NCBI GenBank assembly: GCA_039680175.1
Contig: JBDKTO010000045.1
Location: 69,671 to 133,670 of the forward strand
Direction: 5' to 3'
Origin: Veillonellales bacterium
GTDB lineage: Bacteria > Bacillota > Negativicutes > JAAYSF01
DNA length: 64,000 bases
Shown here: positions 1 through 9,843 of the stretch, piece after piece
Layout of the letters: each line of letters starts with the position of its first letter
Numbering within the stretch: position 1 is the first letter of the stretch
The notes under the pieces: model-generated
Seen by the model: the letters and a program-made list of their open reading frames with translations, nothing else
Told to the model about the DNA's origin: nothing
Database searches by the model: none
Made by a program: the position numbers and the translations under genes

Positions 1-70
1 GAAGGGCGGCAGTTAAAGAACTGTCCACCCCTCCGCTCATCGCTACAACCACTCTGGTTTTAGCACACAT
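1..70 (-). CDS. mnmA: tRNA 2-thiouridylase MnmA, N-terminal fragment cut by window edge
   Basis: Only the first 23 codons are inside the window. They read MCAKTRVVVAMSGGVDSS and onward, and SGGVDSS is the ATP-pyrophosphatase PP-loop that opens MnmA. MnmA thiolates U34 of tRNA Lys, Glu and Gln, taking sulfur from a cysteine desulfurase. Such a desulfurase gene lies 8 nt upstream on the same strand, a common Firmicute pairing that supports the call over other PP-loop enzymes. The rest of the gene runs off the left edge. Confidence 0.85.
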   Translation of the reverse strand, partial: MCAKTRVVVAMSGGVDSSLTAAL

Positions 71-78
71 AATCGAAA

Positions 79-1251
79 TCACTTTCCTTTACGAGAAGCA
101 TTTACTGGTGAAATATTGCGTAACCGGTCAACAACCTCCGGGAGCACTGCCAAACAATAGTCAATCTCCTCTTGGGTATTGTCACGGCCTAAAGAAATTC
201 TTAGAGATCCTTGAGCGACTTCCTGGGGCAAACCCATTGCCAGCAAAACATGGGAAGGATCAAGCGACCCGGAAGTGCAGGCGGAACCGCTGGATGCGGC
301 GATTCCCTTTAAGTCCAAATTTAATAACAGCGACTCGCCTTCCACAGCTAAAAAGCTAAAATTTACACTGCCCGGCATACGAAGAACCGGATGCCCATTC
401 AATTTAATATCAGAAACTTTTTCTTGAAGTCCCTTGATAAGTTTGTCCCGCAGTGCCGTTATATGAACAATTTTTTTTGTCATATCCCGTTTCGCAATCG
501 CAGCGGCTTTACCCAGCCCAACAATACCCGGAACATTTTCGGTTCCGGCCCGCAGACTCCGTTCCTGTCCGCCGCCATGCTGAACCGCATCAATTCGTAC
601 CCCGCGGCGCACATATAAAGCACCGATTCCCTTCGGGCCATAAAATTTGTGCCCGGACAGAGTTAATAAATCAATGTTATATTCTTTTACATTAAGTGGA
701 TAATTTCCTGCTGCCTGTACGGCGTCTGTATGAAAATAAATTCCCTTCTCCCGGGCGAGTTTGCCGATTTCCGCAATTGGCTGAAGAGTGCCTACTTCAT
801 TATTGGCAAACATGACACTAATTAAAATCGTTTTATCCGTAATTGCCTGCTCGACATCTTCCAACCGTATCCGGGCATTCTCATCCACAGGCAGATAGGT
901 AACGGCAAAACCCTGCTTTTCTAAATAATCACAAGTATGCAGTATGGCATGATGTTCAATGGATGTTGTAATAATATGATTGCCGCGCTGGCGATTTGCC
1001 AACGCAACTCCCTTGAGGGCAAGATTATCGCCTTCGGTTCCTCCGCTGGTAAAAAACAGCTCATCATTATTCGCAGCGATAAGGTCGCTTACCTGATCAC
1101 GGGCCTCGCCAACCGCCTTTTTTACTTCCCTTCCAAAGGAGTGAACGCTTGATGGATTGCCGAATTTATCCGTCATATATTCCATCATTACGGAAGCAAC
1201 TTCACTATCTACCGGGGTAGTAGCAGAATGGTCAAAATAAATTCTTTTCAT
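79..1251 (-). CDS. Cysteine desulfurase (NifS/IscS family)
   Basis: This 390-residue PLP enzyme releases sulfur from cysteine as an enzyme persulfide for tRNA thiolation and Fe-S assembly. The Schiff-base lysine is K202 in the SGHKFYGPKG motif and the persulfide cysteine is C325 in SSGSACTSG, a long group-I type loop. The ATG start is preceded by GGAG ten bases upstream. mnmA follows 8 nt downstream, so this copy probably serves tRNA thiolation first. No Rrf2/IscR regulator gene sits next to it. IscS and NifS cannot be separated by sequence inspection alone. Confidence 0.93.
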   Translation of the reverse strand: MKRIYFDHSATTPVDSEVASVMMEYMTDKFGNPSSVHSFGREVKKAVGEARDQVSDLIAANNDELFFTSGGTEGDNLALKGVALANRQRGNHIITTSIEHHAILHTCDYLEKQGFAVTYLPVDENARIRLEDVEQAITDKTILISVMFANNEVGTLQPIAEIGKLAREKGIYFHTDAVQAAGNYPLNVKEYNIDLLTLSGHKFYGPKGIGALYVRRGVRIDAVQHGGGQERSLRAGTENVPGIVGLGKAAAIAKRDMTKKIVHITALRDKLIKGLQEKVSDIKLNGHPVLRMPGSVNFSFLAVEGESLLLNLDLKGIAASSGSACTSGSLDPSHVLLAMGLPQEVAQGSLRISLGRDNTQEEIDYCLAVLPEVVDRLRNISPVNASRKGK

Positions 1252-1307
1252 ACTGTCTCAGCTCCTTTATAAATATTTTGTATAGTTAGACTTGATATTA
1301 TTCTGTA

Positions 1308-2633
1308 TCAATTTTCTGGCGGCCTGTCTCGCAAACCAGCTAACCTTTTGGCAAATTCCCCTTCTTTGCCCCGGCCGCTGGGCTGATAATAAACAGTTCC
1401 CCTTAATTCATCAGGCAAATACTGCTGCTTTACATAGCCATCGGCAAAATCATGAGGATAACGATATCCGCTGCCATGGTTTAATTTTTTGGCGCCATGA
1501 TAGTGAGCGTCCCGCAGATGAAGTGGAACTTTTCCGCATGATTTACTGCGAACATCCTTTAATGCGGCATCTATTCCCAAATAAGCGGCGTTACTTTTGG
1601 GTGCGGCGGCAATGTATGTCACGGCTTGAGCTAACGGAATTCGTGCTTCCGGCATACCGACAAACTGAACGGCCTGAGCCGCAGCCATGGCCAATTGGAG
1701 AGCCTGGGGATCGGCGTTTCCCACATCTTCCGCCGCACAAATTACAATTCTCCGGGCAATAAATTTAATATCCTCACCGGCTGCCAGCATTCTGGCCAAA
1801 TAGTGTAATGCAGCGTCAGCATCCGAGCCCCGCATACTTTTAATTAACGCCGAAACAACATCATAATGATTGTCCCCCTGTTTATCATATACTTGTAACT
1901 TTTCGCCAACGACAGTTTCCACTACATGAATCGTAAGATTTTTGTTTTGCTCCGCTTCCAGCATAGCCGCCGCCTGTTCTAGAATATTTAACGCAACCCG
2001 GGCATCACCACCGGCAACAATAATAATCTTTTCTAGCGCAGCGTTATCATACTGCAATTGCAGCTTGCCAAGTCCCCGTTCCGAATCTCCCATAGCATTA
2101 ATAAGAATTTGCTGCATTGCGGCAGAGCTGATTTCTTGCAGGTGTATAACGCGCATCCGCGATAGCAGAGGAGAATTGACCTCAAAATAAGGATTTTCTG
2201 TTGTAGCGCCAATGAGAATAATCCGCCCGTCTTCCACATAAGGCAATAGTGCATCCTGCTGTCCTTTATTAAAACGATGAATCTCATCAATAAACAATAT
2301 CGTACGCCGCATATATAGTTTCAGCCGTTCTTTTGCGGCTTCCACCACTTTGCGAATATCGCTGACACCAGCTGCCACAGCATTTAGTTTTTCAAATTGG
2401 CAATTTGTCGAATTAGCAATCACTTGTGCTAATGTAGTTTTTCCGGTTCCTGGCGGTCCGAACAAAATAATGGAGGGTACCGTATCCGCAGCAATCATCT
2501 TCGGCAAAAACTTACCGGGTCCAATTATATTCTCCTGCCCCAAAAACTCTTTTAGCGTTCTTGGACGCATTCGCGCCGCTAACGGCGCAGCTTGAAGCAG
2601 ATCATTTTTGTTGGCAAGTGAAAATAAATCCAC
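1308..2633 (-). CDS. rarA: Replication-associated recombination protein A (RarA/MgsA)
   Basis: This 441-residue AAA+ ATPase acts at stalled replication forks. Walker A is GPPGTGKTT at residues 59-67 and Walker B is in the LFIDEIHRF stretch. The C-terminal MgsA domain carries the typical YHGAKKLNHGSGYRYPHDF region. The start is GTG (2631-2633) behind a GGGTGAG Shine-Dalgarno; a weak fit would be expected for a low-abundance protein. Its position beside aspS and the 6S RNA is conserved in Firmicutes (yrvN in Bacillus). Confidence 0.93.
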   Translation of the reverse strand: MDLFSLANKNDLLQAAPLAARMRPRTLKEFLGQENIIGPGKFLPKMIAADTVPSIILFGPPGTGKTTLAQVIANSTNCQFEKLNAVAAGVSDIRKVVEAAKERLKLYMRRTILFIDEIHRFNKGQQDALLPYVEDGRIILIGATTENPYFEVNSPLLSRMRVIHLQEISSAAMQQILINAMGDSERGLGKLQLQYDNAALEKIIIVAGGDARVALNILEQAAAMLEAEQNKNLTIHVVETVVGEKLQVYDKQGDNHYDVVSALIKSMRGSDADAALHYLARMLAAGEDIKFIARRIVICAAEDVGNADPQALQLAMAAAQAVQFVGMPEARIPLAQAVTYIAAAPKSNAAYLGIDAALKDVRSKSCGKVPLHLRDAHYHGAKKLNHGSGYRYPHDFADGYVKQQYLPDELRGTVYYQPSGRGKEGEFAKRLAGLRDRPPEN

Positions 2634-2740
2634 GCTTACTCACCCTTTACCAAGTATTTCAAAATTGAAATTGCAAGGCCTTCATTGGCTTGCTAAATCA
2701 GCTTTTTATATCATTCTCGCAAAATCACCGAAATCCTATA

Positions 2741-2779
2741 TAAAAAAAGAAAAACACTAACTCAAATCGGGTTAGCGCT
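2741..2779 (-). terminator. Rho-independent terminator downstream of 6S RNA
   Basis: Read on the minus strand, a CTAAC...GTTAG stem (2757-2761 with 2771-2775, extended by weaker pairs) is followed by a T-rich tract (TTTTTCTTTTTTT). It lies just past the predicted 6S RNA 3' end and before rarA. Confidence 0.7.
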
Positions 2780-2787
2780 GCTAAATT

Positions 2788-2960
2788 AAAACCCCGCCAT
2801 GCCGTACTGCCGCTGTTTTGAACCTGCCTCGGCAGGTGGGTGCCCTCCTGATTACTTTATGTTTCCTTTTAAAGGCATACACGCCATAATCAGAGCGAGG
2901 CTCCCGCAGTAAATGTGTTGGCTCAAAACATTGGCATTACACGCACACAGTAGGGCTAAA
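2788..2960 (-). ncRNA. ssrS: 6S RNA (regulator of RNA polymerase holoenzyme)
   Basis: The aspS-rarA gap has no credible gene but folds into a long interrupted hairpin on the minus strand. GTTTTGAGCC in the 5' half pairs with GGTTCAAAAC in the 3' half, and GTAATGCC pairs with GGCAGTAC. The central bubble carries TGCGGGAGCCTCG, and a small ACCTGCC/GGCAGGT hairpin lies in the 3' half, as in Firmicute 6S RNAs. Size (about 170 nt) and location between aspS and rarA match Bacillus bsrA. 6S RNA mimics an open promoter and sequesters the housekeeping holoenzyme in stationary phase. Exact ends are approximate. Confidence 0.85.
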
Positions 2961-3043
2961 GTTATTTCACTTTTCATACTTATCTTATCAAAGAAATCAG
3001 CAAATTGCAAGTCAGCCTGACAAGAAGATTTCTCCAAAGCAGT

Positions 3044-4831
3044 TTACTTTTTGAGCAAAATATTCGTTTTAATCGAAAGCTCCTTAAGCTGTTTCGTTGA
3101 AACCTCAGAGGGTGCTTGTGTCATAACGTCGGTAGCGCTCTGAGTTTTAGGGAAAGCGATGACATCACGAATCGAAGCTCGTTTCGCCATTAGCATAACC
3201 AGCCGGTCCAAGCCAAAAGCAATTCCGCCGTGAGGAGGAGTTCCGTACTCAAAAGCTTCCAAAAGATAACCAAATTTCGACATAGCTTCTTCCGGTGTCA
3301 ACCCAATGGTCTTAAAGACCTGTTCCTGCAAATCCCGGTTATAAATCCGAATACTGCCGCCACCTATTTCAGTACCATTGAGTACCATATCATAGGCTTT
3401 TGCTTTAATCCGACCCGGATCACTTGCCAAATAATGTACATCTTCCATTCTTGGCGATGTAAATGGATGATGCATGGCAACCCAGCGTTTTTCATCATCA
3501 TTAAATTCAAACATGGGGAAGTCCAAGACCCACAAAAAGGACAATTTGTCCGGATCGATTAAATTTAAGCGTCGAGCCATTTCCAGCCGCAATTGGCCTA
3601 AGGCAGCAGCTACAATATTCGGTTTGTCTGCAATAATCAATAATAAATCGCCAGTCTGAGCTTGTGTCTGTGCTGTAATCCGGTCAATAATTTCAGCCGA
3701 GAAAAATTTAGTAATCGGCGATTTAATTCCGTCGTCAGTATAACACATCCAGGCTAATCCCTTGGCACCATAATTTCCTACATAATTGATCAAGCCATCC
3801 AGTTCTCGTCGGGGAATTGCCGCATTACCTTTCACATTAATGGCCTTAACCTGCCCACCATGAGTCAAAACGGTTTCAAACACCTTGAAATTAGAACCTT
3901 TTACTGCCGATGAAATATCGATCAGTTCCATTCCAAAGCGCAAATCAGGTTTATCCGAGCCAAAGCGGGCCATCGCTTCGTCAAAGCTTAATCGCAAGAA
4001 TGGGGTGGCAATTTCAGCCCCAATACATTGGTTAAAGAGGATGGTAACCATTTCCTCCATCATTTTTAAAATGTCCTCCCGATCAATAAAGGACATTTCG
4101 ATATCAAGCTGGGTAAACTCCGGCTGACGGTCGGCTCTTAAGTCCTCATCCCGGAAACACCGCACGATCTGAAAATACCGTTCAAAACCCGATACCATTA
4201 ATATCTGCTTAAAAAGTTGCGGCGATTGGGGCAACGCATAGAACTTTCCCGGATTCACCCGGCTGGGAACCAAATAGTCTCTGGCGCCTTCCGGTGAACT
4301 TTTAGTCAGCATAGGGGTTTCCACTTCCCAAAAACCATGCTTATCAAAAAAATCCCGCATTACTTTTGTGACCCGGTGCCGCAGCATTAAATTTCGCTGC
4401 ATTTCCGGACGGCGTAAGTCCAGATAGCGATATCGCAGCCGCAGTGTTTCATCCACATCAATATGATCCTGAATATAGAAAGGCGGTGTTTTCGCGGCAT
4501 TTAAGACGCGAAGTTCCGTACAATCCACTTCAATTTCGCCAGTGGACATATTGGGATTGATAGTCTCTGCTGTTCGGCGCTTTACTGTTCCTTTAATTGC
4601 CAGCACGTATTCAGAGCGAACCGCTTCGGCCTTTTTAAAAGCCTCCGTATCCATTTCCGGTGAAAAAACTACCTGCACCAAACCGGAACGATCCCTCAGA
4701 TCAATAAAAATCAGGCCCCCATGATCCCTTCGGTGGGAAACCCAGCCGCATAAGACAACTTCACTGCCTTCATGCTGGGCTCGTAAGTCCTCGCAAGAAT
4801 GTGTACGGTGTAAACCTTCCATTGTATCCAT
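3044..4831 (-). CDS. aspS: Aspartyl-tRNA synthetase
   Basis: This is a 595-residue class II synthetase with an N-terminal OB anticodon-binding fold ([26 protein letters not shown]), a bacterial GAD insertion, motif 2 ([20 protein letters not shown]) and motif 3 ([12 protein letters not shown]). I place the start at ATG 4831 ([11 protein letters not shown]) because GGAGG lies nine bases upstream; a longer frame exists but would overlap hisS and lacks a better site. hisS ends 4 nt upstream, so the two are translationally close in a hisS-aspS operon. Many such enzymes are non-discriminating (Asp/Asn); that cannot be settled here. Confidence 0.95.
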   Translation of the reverse strand: MDTMEGLHRTHSCEDLRAQHEGSEVVLCGWVSHRRDHGGLIFIDLRDRSGLVQVVFSPEMDTEAFKKAEAVRSEYVLAIKGTVKRRTAETINPNMSTGEIEVDCTELRVLNAAKTPPFYIQDHIDVDETLRLRYRYLDLRRPEMQRNLMLRHRVTKVMRDFFDKHGFWEVETPMLTKSSPEGARDYLVPSRVNPGKFYALPQSPQLFKQILMVSGFERYFQIVRCFRDEDLRADRQPEFTQLDIEMSFIDREDILKMMEEMVTILFNQCIGAEIATPFLRLSFDEAMARFGSDKPDLRFGMELIDISSAVKGSNFKVFETVLTHGGQVKAINVKGNAAIPRRELDGLINYVGNYGAKGLAWMCYTDDGIKSPITKFFSAEIIDRITAQTQAQTGDLLLIIADKPNIVAAALGQLRLEMARRLNLIDPDKLSFLWVLDFPMFEFNDDEKRWVAMHHPFTSPRMEDVHYLASDPGRIKAKAYDMVLNGTEIGGGSIRIYNRDLQEQVFKTIGLTPEEAMSKFGYLLEAFEYGTPPHGGIAFGLDRLVMLMAKRASIRDVIAFPKTQSATDVMTQAPSEVSTKQLKELSIKTNILLKK

Positions 4832-4835
4832 AATT

Positions 4836-6104
4836 TTATTCCTCCATCCCGGCTTGCACTTGCTGCACAACTTTGTCTGCATCCAGCAAATCCTGTAAAC
4901 CTGTTTTCATATTTCGCAGCATCACTTTTCCCTGAGCTGCCTCGTCATCACCGATGATCGCAGTAAACTGGGCTAAATATTTATTTGCTTGTTTCATCTG
5001 TGCCTTTAGACTGCGTTCCATATAATCCATATCCGCTTTAATTCCCGCCTGCCGTAATGCCGATAAAAGCTTAACTGCACCAGCCTGGGCGCTATTATTT
5101 CCCAATGAAGCCACAAAAACGGTCAGTCGTCTGTTTGCTTCCGGCAGTAAGCCTTGCTTCTCCAAGGCCAGCAGCACTCGTTCCAAGCCAATGGCAAAAC
5201 CAATACCCGGAGTTGAATCGCCGCCACATTCCGCGATCAGCCCGTCATAACGCCCGCCGCCGCATACTGCACTTTGTGCCCCAAGGGGCGCATATTGAAT
5301 TTCAAAAGCAGTTTTGGTGTAATAATCCAGACCTCTTACCAGCCGGGGATTCAATGTATAAGTAACACCGGCCGCGGTGAGCATTTTCTGCAGCTGACTG
5401 AAATGCTCCTGACAGTCTTCACATAAACAGTCCGCTACTTGCGGCGCACCTTGGGAAAGCTGCCCGCAATTTTCATTTTTACAATCCAAAATACGCATAG
5501 GATTTCGTTCAAATCGTGACTGACAGTCTTTACACAGTTTTTCTAAATTTGGCCGCAAAAAATTCTGCAATTTTTTCCGATAAACCGGACGACATTGAGG
5601 ACAGCCAACTGAATTCAAATAAAGCTGCAGATCATCCAAACCAAGCCGCTGCAAAAATTGAACTGCTAACATAATAATTTCCGCATCAATTCCTGGTCCC
5701 CTGGCACTTAAGGCTTCGACTCCAAATTGATGAAACTGGCGAAACCGTCCGGCCTGCGGACGGTCATACCGGAACATCGGGCCAACATAAAAAAGCTTAG
5801 TTGGCTGTGATTCCGCATACATTTTATGCTCCAAAAAACTTCTTACAACAGCTGCTGTATTTTCCGGCCGTAAAGTTACACTGCGACCGCCTCGGTCAAT
5901 AAAAGTATACATCTCTTTTTCCACGATATCGGTGGTTTCGCCAATACCCCGAAGAAACAACTCCGTATGTTCAAAAATAGGAGTGCGAATCTCGTGATAG
6001 GAAAAGATACTGCAAATATCCCGCGCAATCTGCTCCACATACTGCCAGTGACCGATTGAATCCGGCAATATGTCTTTGGTCCCGCGCGGACCGGTTGTTA
6101 ACAT
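4836..6104 (-). CDS. hisS: Histidyl-tRNA synthetase
   Basis: This 422-residue class II synthetase shows motif 1 around [22 protein letters not shown], motif 2 ([26 protein letters not shown]), the histidine-A motif ([15 protein letters not shown]) and motif 3 ([12 protein letters not shown]), followed by a C-terminal HGTP anticodon-binding domain. The insertion carries paired cysteines ([18 protein letters not shown]), which suggests a metal-binding insert as in many Firmicute enzymes. It lies 5 nt after hemZ and 4 nt before aspS. No T-box leader is possible in the 5-nt gap, so expression must come from upstream. Confidence 0.95.
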   Translation of the reverse strand: MLTTGPRGTKDILPDSIGHWQYVEQIARDICSIFSYHEIRTPIFEHTELFLRGIGETTDIVEKEMYTFIDRGGRSVTLRPENTAAVVRSFLEHKMYAESQPTKLFYVGPMFRYDRPQAGRFRQFHQFGVEALSARGPGIDAEIIMLAVQFLQRLGLDDLQLYLNSVGCPQCRPVYRKKLQNFLRPNLEKLCKDCQSRFERNPMRILDCKNENCGQLSQGAPQVADCLCEDCQEHFSQLQKMLTAAGVTYTLNPRLVRGLDYYTKTAFEIQYAPLGAQSAVCGGGRYDGLIAECGGDSTPGIGFAIGLERVLLALEKQGLLPEANRRLTVFVASLGNNSAQAGAVKLLSALRQAGIKADMDYMERSLKAQMKQANKYLAQFTAIIGDDEAAQGKVMLRNMKTGLQDLLDADKVVQQVQAGMEE

Positions 6105-6109
6105 CCCTG

Positions 6110-7654
6110 CTACTCCTCCTCGCTGTCATCAAACAATTTCGCTACAAGCATCTGGCGCCTGCTCAGATAAATATCCAGATTCTTAATATATGTAGTAACA
6201 TCCTTGGCATTATAACAACTTGTTAGATTGCCGGCTTTCCGGTTTACCGCTTTCGTAGCCGCAGCCGGCCCTATGCCAATAATAATTTGGCGTTCTTCCA
6301 TGCTTTGAATATTGTATAAACAGGCAGCCCCAGGTTTTGTGTATCCTATATTTTCTAAATTACCCGTCATATATTTCTGCCTGTATAAATAATAAGGCTG
6401 CATGTCCATTTTACAAGCAAGAGAACCGGCGCTGTTTAACATTGCTGCCGTAGTTATCGAATCCGGCAGCAAATACTTGTGCTCCTCCATACTGTCGGCC
6501 TTAAGTGCTGATCCCTTTTTTAAGGCCAAAGTATGTACTGTAAGATTATCCGGACCAAGCAAATAAATTTGTTCCAATGTATTTCGCATATCCTGGATAG
6601 TTTCCCCCGGCAACCCGGCAATAATGTCCATATTGATCACCGGAATACCCGATGAGCGAATTTTACCGAATATGTTTATTATATCGTGTACAGTATGCAT
6701 TCGTCCAATAAGTTTTAAAGTTTTTTGCTGCATGGTCTGTGGATTGACGCTTATGCGTGTAATCCCGTAATGCTCCATAATCTTGATTTTTCCGTCAGTA
6801 ATACTATCCGGGCGACCGGCTTCCACCGTAAATTCATGTAAATCCTGTGTCACAAACCGCTCTGTTACCGAATCAAGCAGCCAGGCAAAATCATCGCTGT
6901 GTAAACTAGTAGGCGTTCCGCCTCCTATATAAATATTCTGAACCTTTAAATCATATCGTTGAATGATTTCCGCCGCCCGATCCATATCCTGCTCCAATGC
7001 CCGTAAAAATGTTTCCACCTGTTCTTGCTCCGGTAATATAGAGCCAGGGAAAGAGCAATACAGGCAGCGGGAAGGACAATAAGGGATCCCAATATAAATA
7101 CTAATCATATTGTCGTCATCGTCCACACCGGATAAAATTTGATTTTGGCGGAGGGCAATATCTATAATCAAATCAATCTTTGCTGCATCCACCCCATAAT
7201 CCCGATTTAGTTGCTGGCGAATTTCAGGCAGAGACATCCCCTGATCCAATAAGCGGTGTATCCTTTTGGTCGGTCGAACGCCGCGCAGAATTCCCCATGG
7301 GCCAGGGTTAATCCCGGTTATAGCACGCATTCCGTCTAAAAGGTTCAGCCGGACGAGACGATTAGCGGCGGCCTGGGGTGTTTCAGCTGTACAGTCGGAA
7401 GAGGCATGTCGATAGATCGTTTGCAAGGAGCCATCATCGGAACGGAACAGCAATTGAGTCGATACGCAAATATTGCCGTCATTTTCAATTCGATTCTGCA
7501 CGCTGACAACACCTGGCGACAGGTCTTGCCGATTCTCAACAATACAGTCATGACATTCCTGATTCTCTGCAACTTGAAACAGTGCCATGATCTGCTTAAC
7601 GGCATCTGCCAGCTGAGCATAAGGATGATTTACGCTAAACCAGTTAATTCTCAC
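6110..7654 (-). CDS. hemZ: Coproporphyrinogen dehydrogenase HemZ-like radical SAM protein
   Basis: The protein has about 514 residues with an N-terminal HemZ-specific region, then a radical SAM core whose cluster motif is CPSRCLYC, and a GGGTPT motif. This family is related to oxygen-independent coproporphyrinogen oxidase and is assigned to heme synthesis in Bacillus. I prefer the GTG start at 7654 (VRINWFSVNHPY): it follows AGGAG and overlaps the last 11 nt of fur. A longer frame runs 38 codons further into fur and looks like shadow coding. Coupling to fur suggests iron/heme co-regulation (inference). Confidence 0.85.
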   Translation of the reverse strand: MRINWFSVNHPYAQLADAVKQIMALFQVAENQECHDCIVENRQDLSPGVVSVQNRIENDGNICVSTQLLFRSDDGSLQTIYRHASSDCTAETPQAAANRLVRLNLLDGMRAITGINPGPWGILRGVRPTKRIHRLLDQGMSLPEIRQQLNRDYGVDAAKIDLIIDIALRQNQILSGVDDDDNMISIYIGIPYCPSRCLYCSFPGSILPEQEQVETFLRALEQDMDRAAEIIQRYDLKVQNIYIGGGTPTSLHSDDFAWLLDSVTERFVTQDLHEFTVEAGRPDSITDGKIKIMEHYGITRISVNPQTMQQKTLKLIGRMHTVHDIINIFGKIRSSGIPVINMDIIAGLPGETIQDMRNTLEQIYLLGPDNLTVHTLALKKGSALKADSMEEHKYLLPDSITTAAMLNSAGSLACKMDMQPYYLYRQKYMTGNLENIGYTKPGAACLYNIQSMEERQIIIGIGPAAATKAVNRKAGNLTSCYNAKDVTTYIKNLDIYLSRRQMLVAKLFDDSEEE

Positions 7655-8093
7655 TATTTTTCTGGCACTCCTGGCAATAACCATAAAATTTAACTTGATG
7701 ATCCACGATCTTAAAATTACTATTACGGGAAATAACTGTCTCGAGCGTTTCCAATAAATCATCCTCAAACTCTTTTACCTTACCGCAGGAAAGACAGATC
7801 AAATGATGATGTTGATGAGGTGTATCGGCCTCATTGATTTCATAGCGGCTGCGCCCGTCACCAAAATCCATTTTCCGTAAAACGTCTAAATCGCTTAATA
7901 CTTCCAACGTACGGTAAACTGTTGCTAGCCCAATTTCGCTGGATTGACGGTGAACAATCATATGAACATCTTCCGCACAAAGATGTTCATCATGATGATC
8001 GAGAAAAACCTGTAGAATAATTTGACGTTGCGGCGTCAATTTATACTGACGTTCATGAAATTTTTTCTTTAGGTCATCCATATTAATTTTCAT
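7644..8093 (-). CDS. fur: Fur-family metalloregulator
   Basis: This 149-residue protein has a winged-helix N terminus (KLTPQRQIILQVFLDHHDEHLCAEDV, then GLATVYRTLEVL) and a dimerisation/metal domain. Structural zinc cysteines are C100/C103 (CLSC) and C140/C143 (CQEC); a histidine-rich HQHHH stretch at 93-97 is the regulatory metal region. Fur proteins repress iron uptake when loaded with Fe(II); PerR or Zur specificity cannot be excluded by inspection, although the HQHHH and C-x2-C layout fits Fur best. It is translationally overlapped with hemZ. Confidence 0.9.
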   Translation of the reverse strand: MKINMDDLKKKFHERQYKLTPQRQIILQVFLDHHDEHLCAEDVHMIVHRQSSEIGLATVYRTLEVLSDLDVLRKMDFGDGRSRYEINEADTPHQHHHLICLSCGKVKEFEDDLLETLETVISRNSNFKIVDHQVKFYGYCQECQKNSEN

Positions 8094-8157
8094 TTTGTCA
8101 CCTATCTTTCACTTATTACTGAATAACACCGTATCCAGCATACTAAAAATCGACAGG

Positions 8158-9186
8158 CTATTGGTCCCACAGGTGTCTGATGAGCACTTTCAGCAAGGCT
8201 GCGACCGGGACTGCCAAAATCATCCCGACAATTCCAAACATCTGCCCCCCTATCAATAAACTAATAATGATAGTGGTGGGGTGCAAATCAATGGTATGTC
8301 CCATAATATTGGGTACAATGACGTGATTTTCGATTTGGTGAACTACTATAAAAAAAATCAGGACTTTTAAAGCCAATGATGGAGAGCCTAGATAAGCTAA
8401 CAGTATCGCCGGGGCCGCCCCGATAATCGGACCAATAATGGGAATCGTTTCCGTAAGAGTGGCTAACAATCCTAAAACTAACGGGTATTCCACCCCTAAT
8501 AAATACATCCCGCAGAAAACCGTGAAACCGATAGTGATGCTTACTAAAAACTGTCCCCGAATATATCCACTGACAACAGCAGCCAATTCGTCAATAATTC
8601 TGCGAGCCTTTTCCCGATTCTCAATAGCAAAATTCGCAACAAAGGATTCTTTCAGTACCTGCCAGTCTTTCAGAAAATAGTAAGTTAAAACCGGCACCAC
8701 AATCAGCTCTATAATCCTGGTTGCAAAACTGAATACCGCATTTATGATTCTTTTCGTCAAGTCTATGGAATAAGCAGCTGCACTGGACACGATCTGTTCT
8801 ACCATATTGGAAAGATTTTCCGGAACAGTTACCGAACTGACATGAATTTGAATTATTTTACTGATATCCTGGATTTTACTTATTAGTGATGGTAAATTAA
8901 TGACAAATTTATCAAATTCGTTGATAAAAGGCAATAATACAAATGTTCCAATTACCACTGCCAATAAAATCGCACAACAAAAAGCCAAGAGCACGGCTGC
9001 TCCCCGCGCCATGTATAAGTGAGTAGGCCATAACCGAATACGGCAAAGATAACCGACCAATGGATTTAATATAAACGATAATACCACTGCGGCAATAAGT
9101 GGCAAATAAATTGAAGTCACCTGACTTAATAGTCCAATAAACAATAAAACGATTAGAATTTTAGTCCAATTTTCGCGAAACTTCAC
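8158..9186 (-). CDS. AI-2E family transporter (YdiK/TqsA/PerM-type membrane protein)
   Basis: The 342 residues form about eight predicted hydrophobic segments with a central soluble region (residues ~65-150). The C-terminal GLLATLTETIPIIGPIIGAAPAILLAYLGSP motif is diagnostic of the AI-2E exporter superfamily. Real substrates differ among members (autoinducer-2 export, Na+/H+ antiport), so none is assigned. The start is GTG at 9184-9186 behind AGGTGAG. It lies between the MBL hydrolase and fur on the same strand. Confidence 0.88.
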   Translation of the reverse strand: MKFRENWTKILIVLLFIGLLSQVTSIYLPLIAAVVLSFILNPLVGYLCRIRLWPTHLYMARGAAVLLAFCCAILLAVVIGTFVLLPFINEFDKFVINLPSLISKIQDISKIIQIHVSSVTVPENLSNMVEQIVSSAAAYSIDLTKRIINAVFSFATRIIELIVVPVLTYYFLKDWQVLKESFVANFAIENREKARRIIDELAAVVSGYIRGQFLVSITIGFTVFCGMYLLGVEYPLVLGLLATLTETIPIIGPIIGAAPAILLAYLGSPSLALKVLIFFIVVHQIENHVIVPNIMGHTIDLHPTTIIISLLIGGQMFGIVGMILAVPVAALLKVLIRHLWDQ

Positions 9187-9208
9187 CGTTATCTCACCTG
9201 CATATCCA

Positions 9209-9832
9209 TCACTGAATAAATGAGTTCATTTTACGTTCCCAGCCAATCGTCGTAGCCGGGCCGTGTCCGGGAAGCACTTTTATTTCATCCGGCAAGACCA
9301 GCAACTTTTCTTTAATGCTTGCAATTAATTGACTGTAAGATCCGCCGGGGAAATCTGTACGGCCGACCGACTCAGCAAATAAAGTATCACCGCAAAAAAC
9401 AACATCCTCCGTTAACAAACTAATTCCTCCGGGAGTATGCCCCGGCGTGTACAATACTTTAAAGGTAAAAGATCCTACATGGATCAATTCTCCCTCAGCC
9501 AACAAACGGTCCGCAGGCTGTACGGCAACACTGCTGCCGCTAATAAACATAGATAAATTACGCTGCGCATTTGTCAGCATATCGGCGTCCTGCTGATGAA
9601 TCAGCACCGGTGCACCCGTCGCCTGCCTTAGCGTATCGTTTGCTAAAATATGATCGGCGTGTCCATGGGTATTGATTATATAAGCAACAGATAATCGGTT
9701 GCGATTGAGCGCAGCGCTGATTTCTTCCGCATTGCCGCCAGGATCAATTATAGCAGCCTGTAATGTTTTTTCACAATAAGCAATATAACAATTGGTGCCA
9801 ATATAGCCGACTTGAAGTTTTATGACTTTCAT
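9209..9832 (-). CDS. MBL-fold metallo-hydrolase (glyoxalase II-like)
   Basis: This 207-residue protein has the metallo-beta-lactamase signature NTHGHADHI (HxHxDH), further histidine ligands in YTPGHTPGG, the FCGDTLF aspartate and the LPGHGPATT loop. The family hydrolyses thioesters such as S-lactoylglutathione or persulfides; YqgX/GloB-type function is likely but unproven. The start is ATG 9832 (MKVIKLQVG), seven bases after GAGGAG; the frame can be extended to a TTG that abuts the dtd stop. Operon rel-dtd-MBL. Confidence 0.88.
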   Translation of the reverse strand: MKVIKLQVGYIGTNCYIAYCEKTLQAAIIDPGGNAEEISAALNRNRLSVAYIINTHGHADHILANDTLRQATGAPVLIHQQDADMLTNAQRNLSMFISGSSVAVQPADRLLAEGELIHVGSFTFKVLYTPGHTPGGISLLTEDVVFCGDTLFAESVGRTDFPGGSYSQLIASIKEKLLVLPDEIKVLPGHGPATTIGWERKMNSFIQ

Positions 9833-9843
9833 ATCTGCACTCC

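Noticed and set aside
1292-1762. 156-codon plus-strand open frame opposite rarA
   Set aside because: Antisense shadow of a clear minus-strand gene.
2852-3037. Open frame of 61 codons on the minus strand between aspS and rarA
   Set aside because: It overlaps the conserved 6S RNA fold, has no ribosome site and no family resemblance.
4832-4882. 17-codon N-terminal extension of aspS
   Set aside because: It lies inside hisS, the extra residues do not fit the family, and GGAGG is correctly spaced for ATG 4831.
6105-6109. T-box leader for hisS-aspS
   Set aside because: Only 5 nt separate hemZ and hisS; there is no room for a leader.
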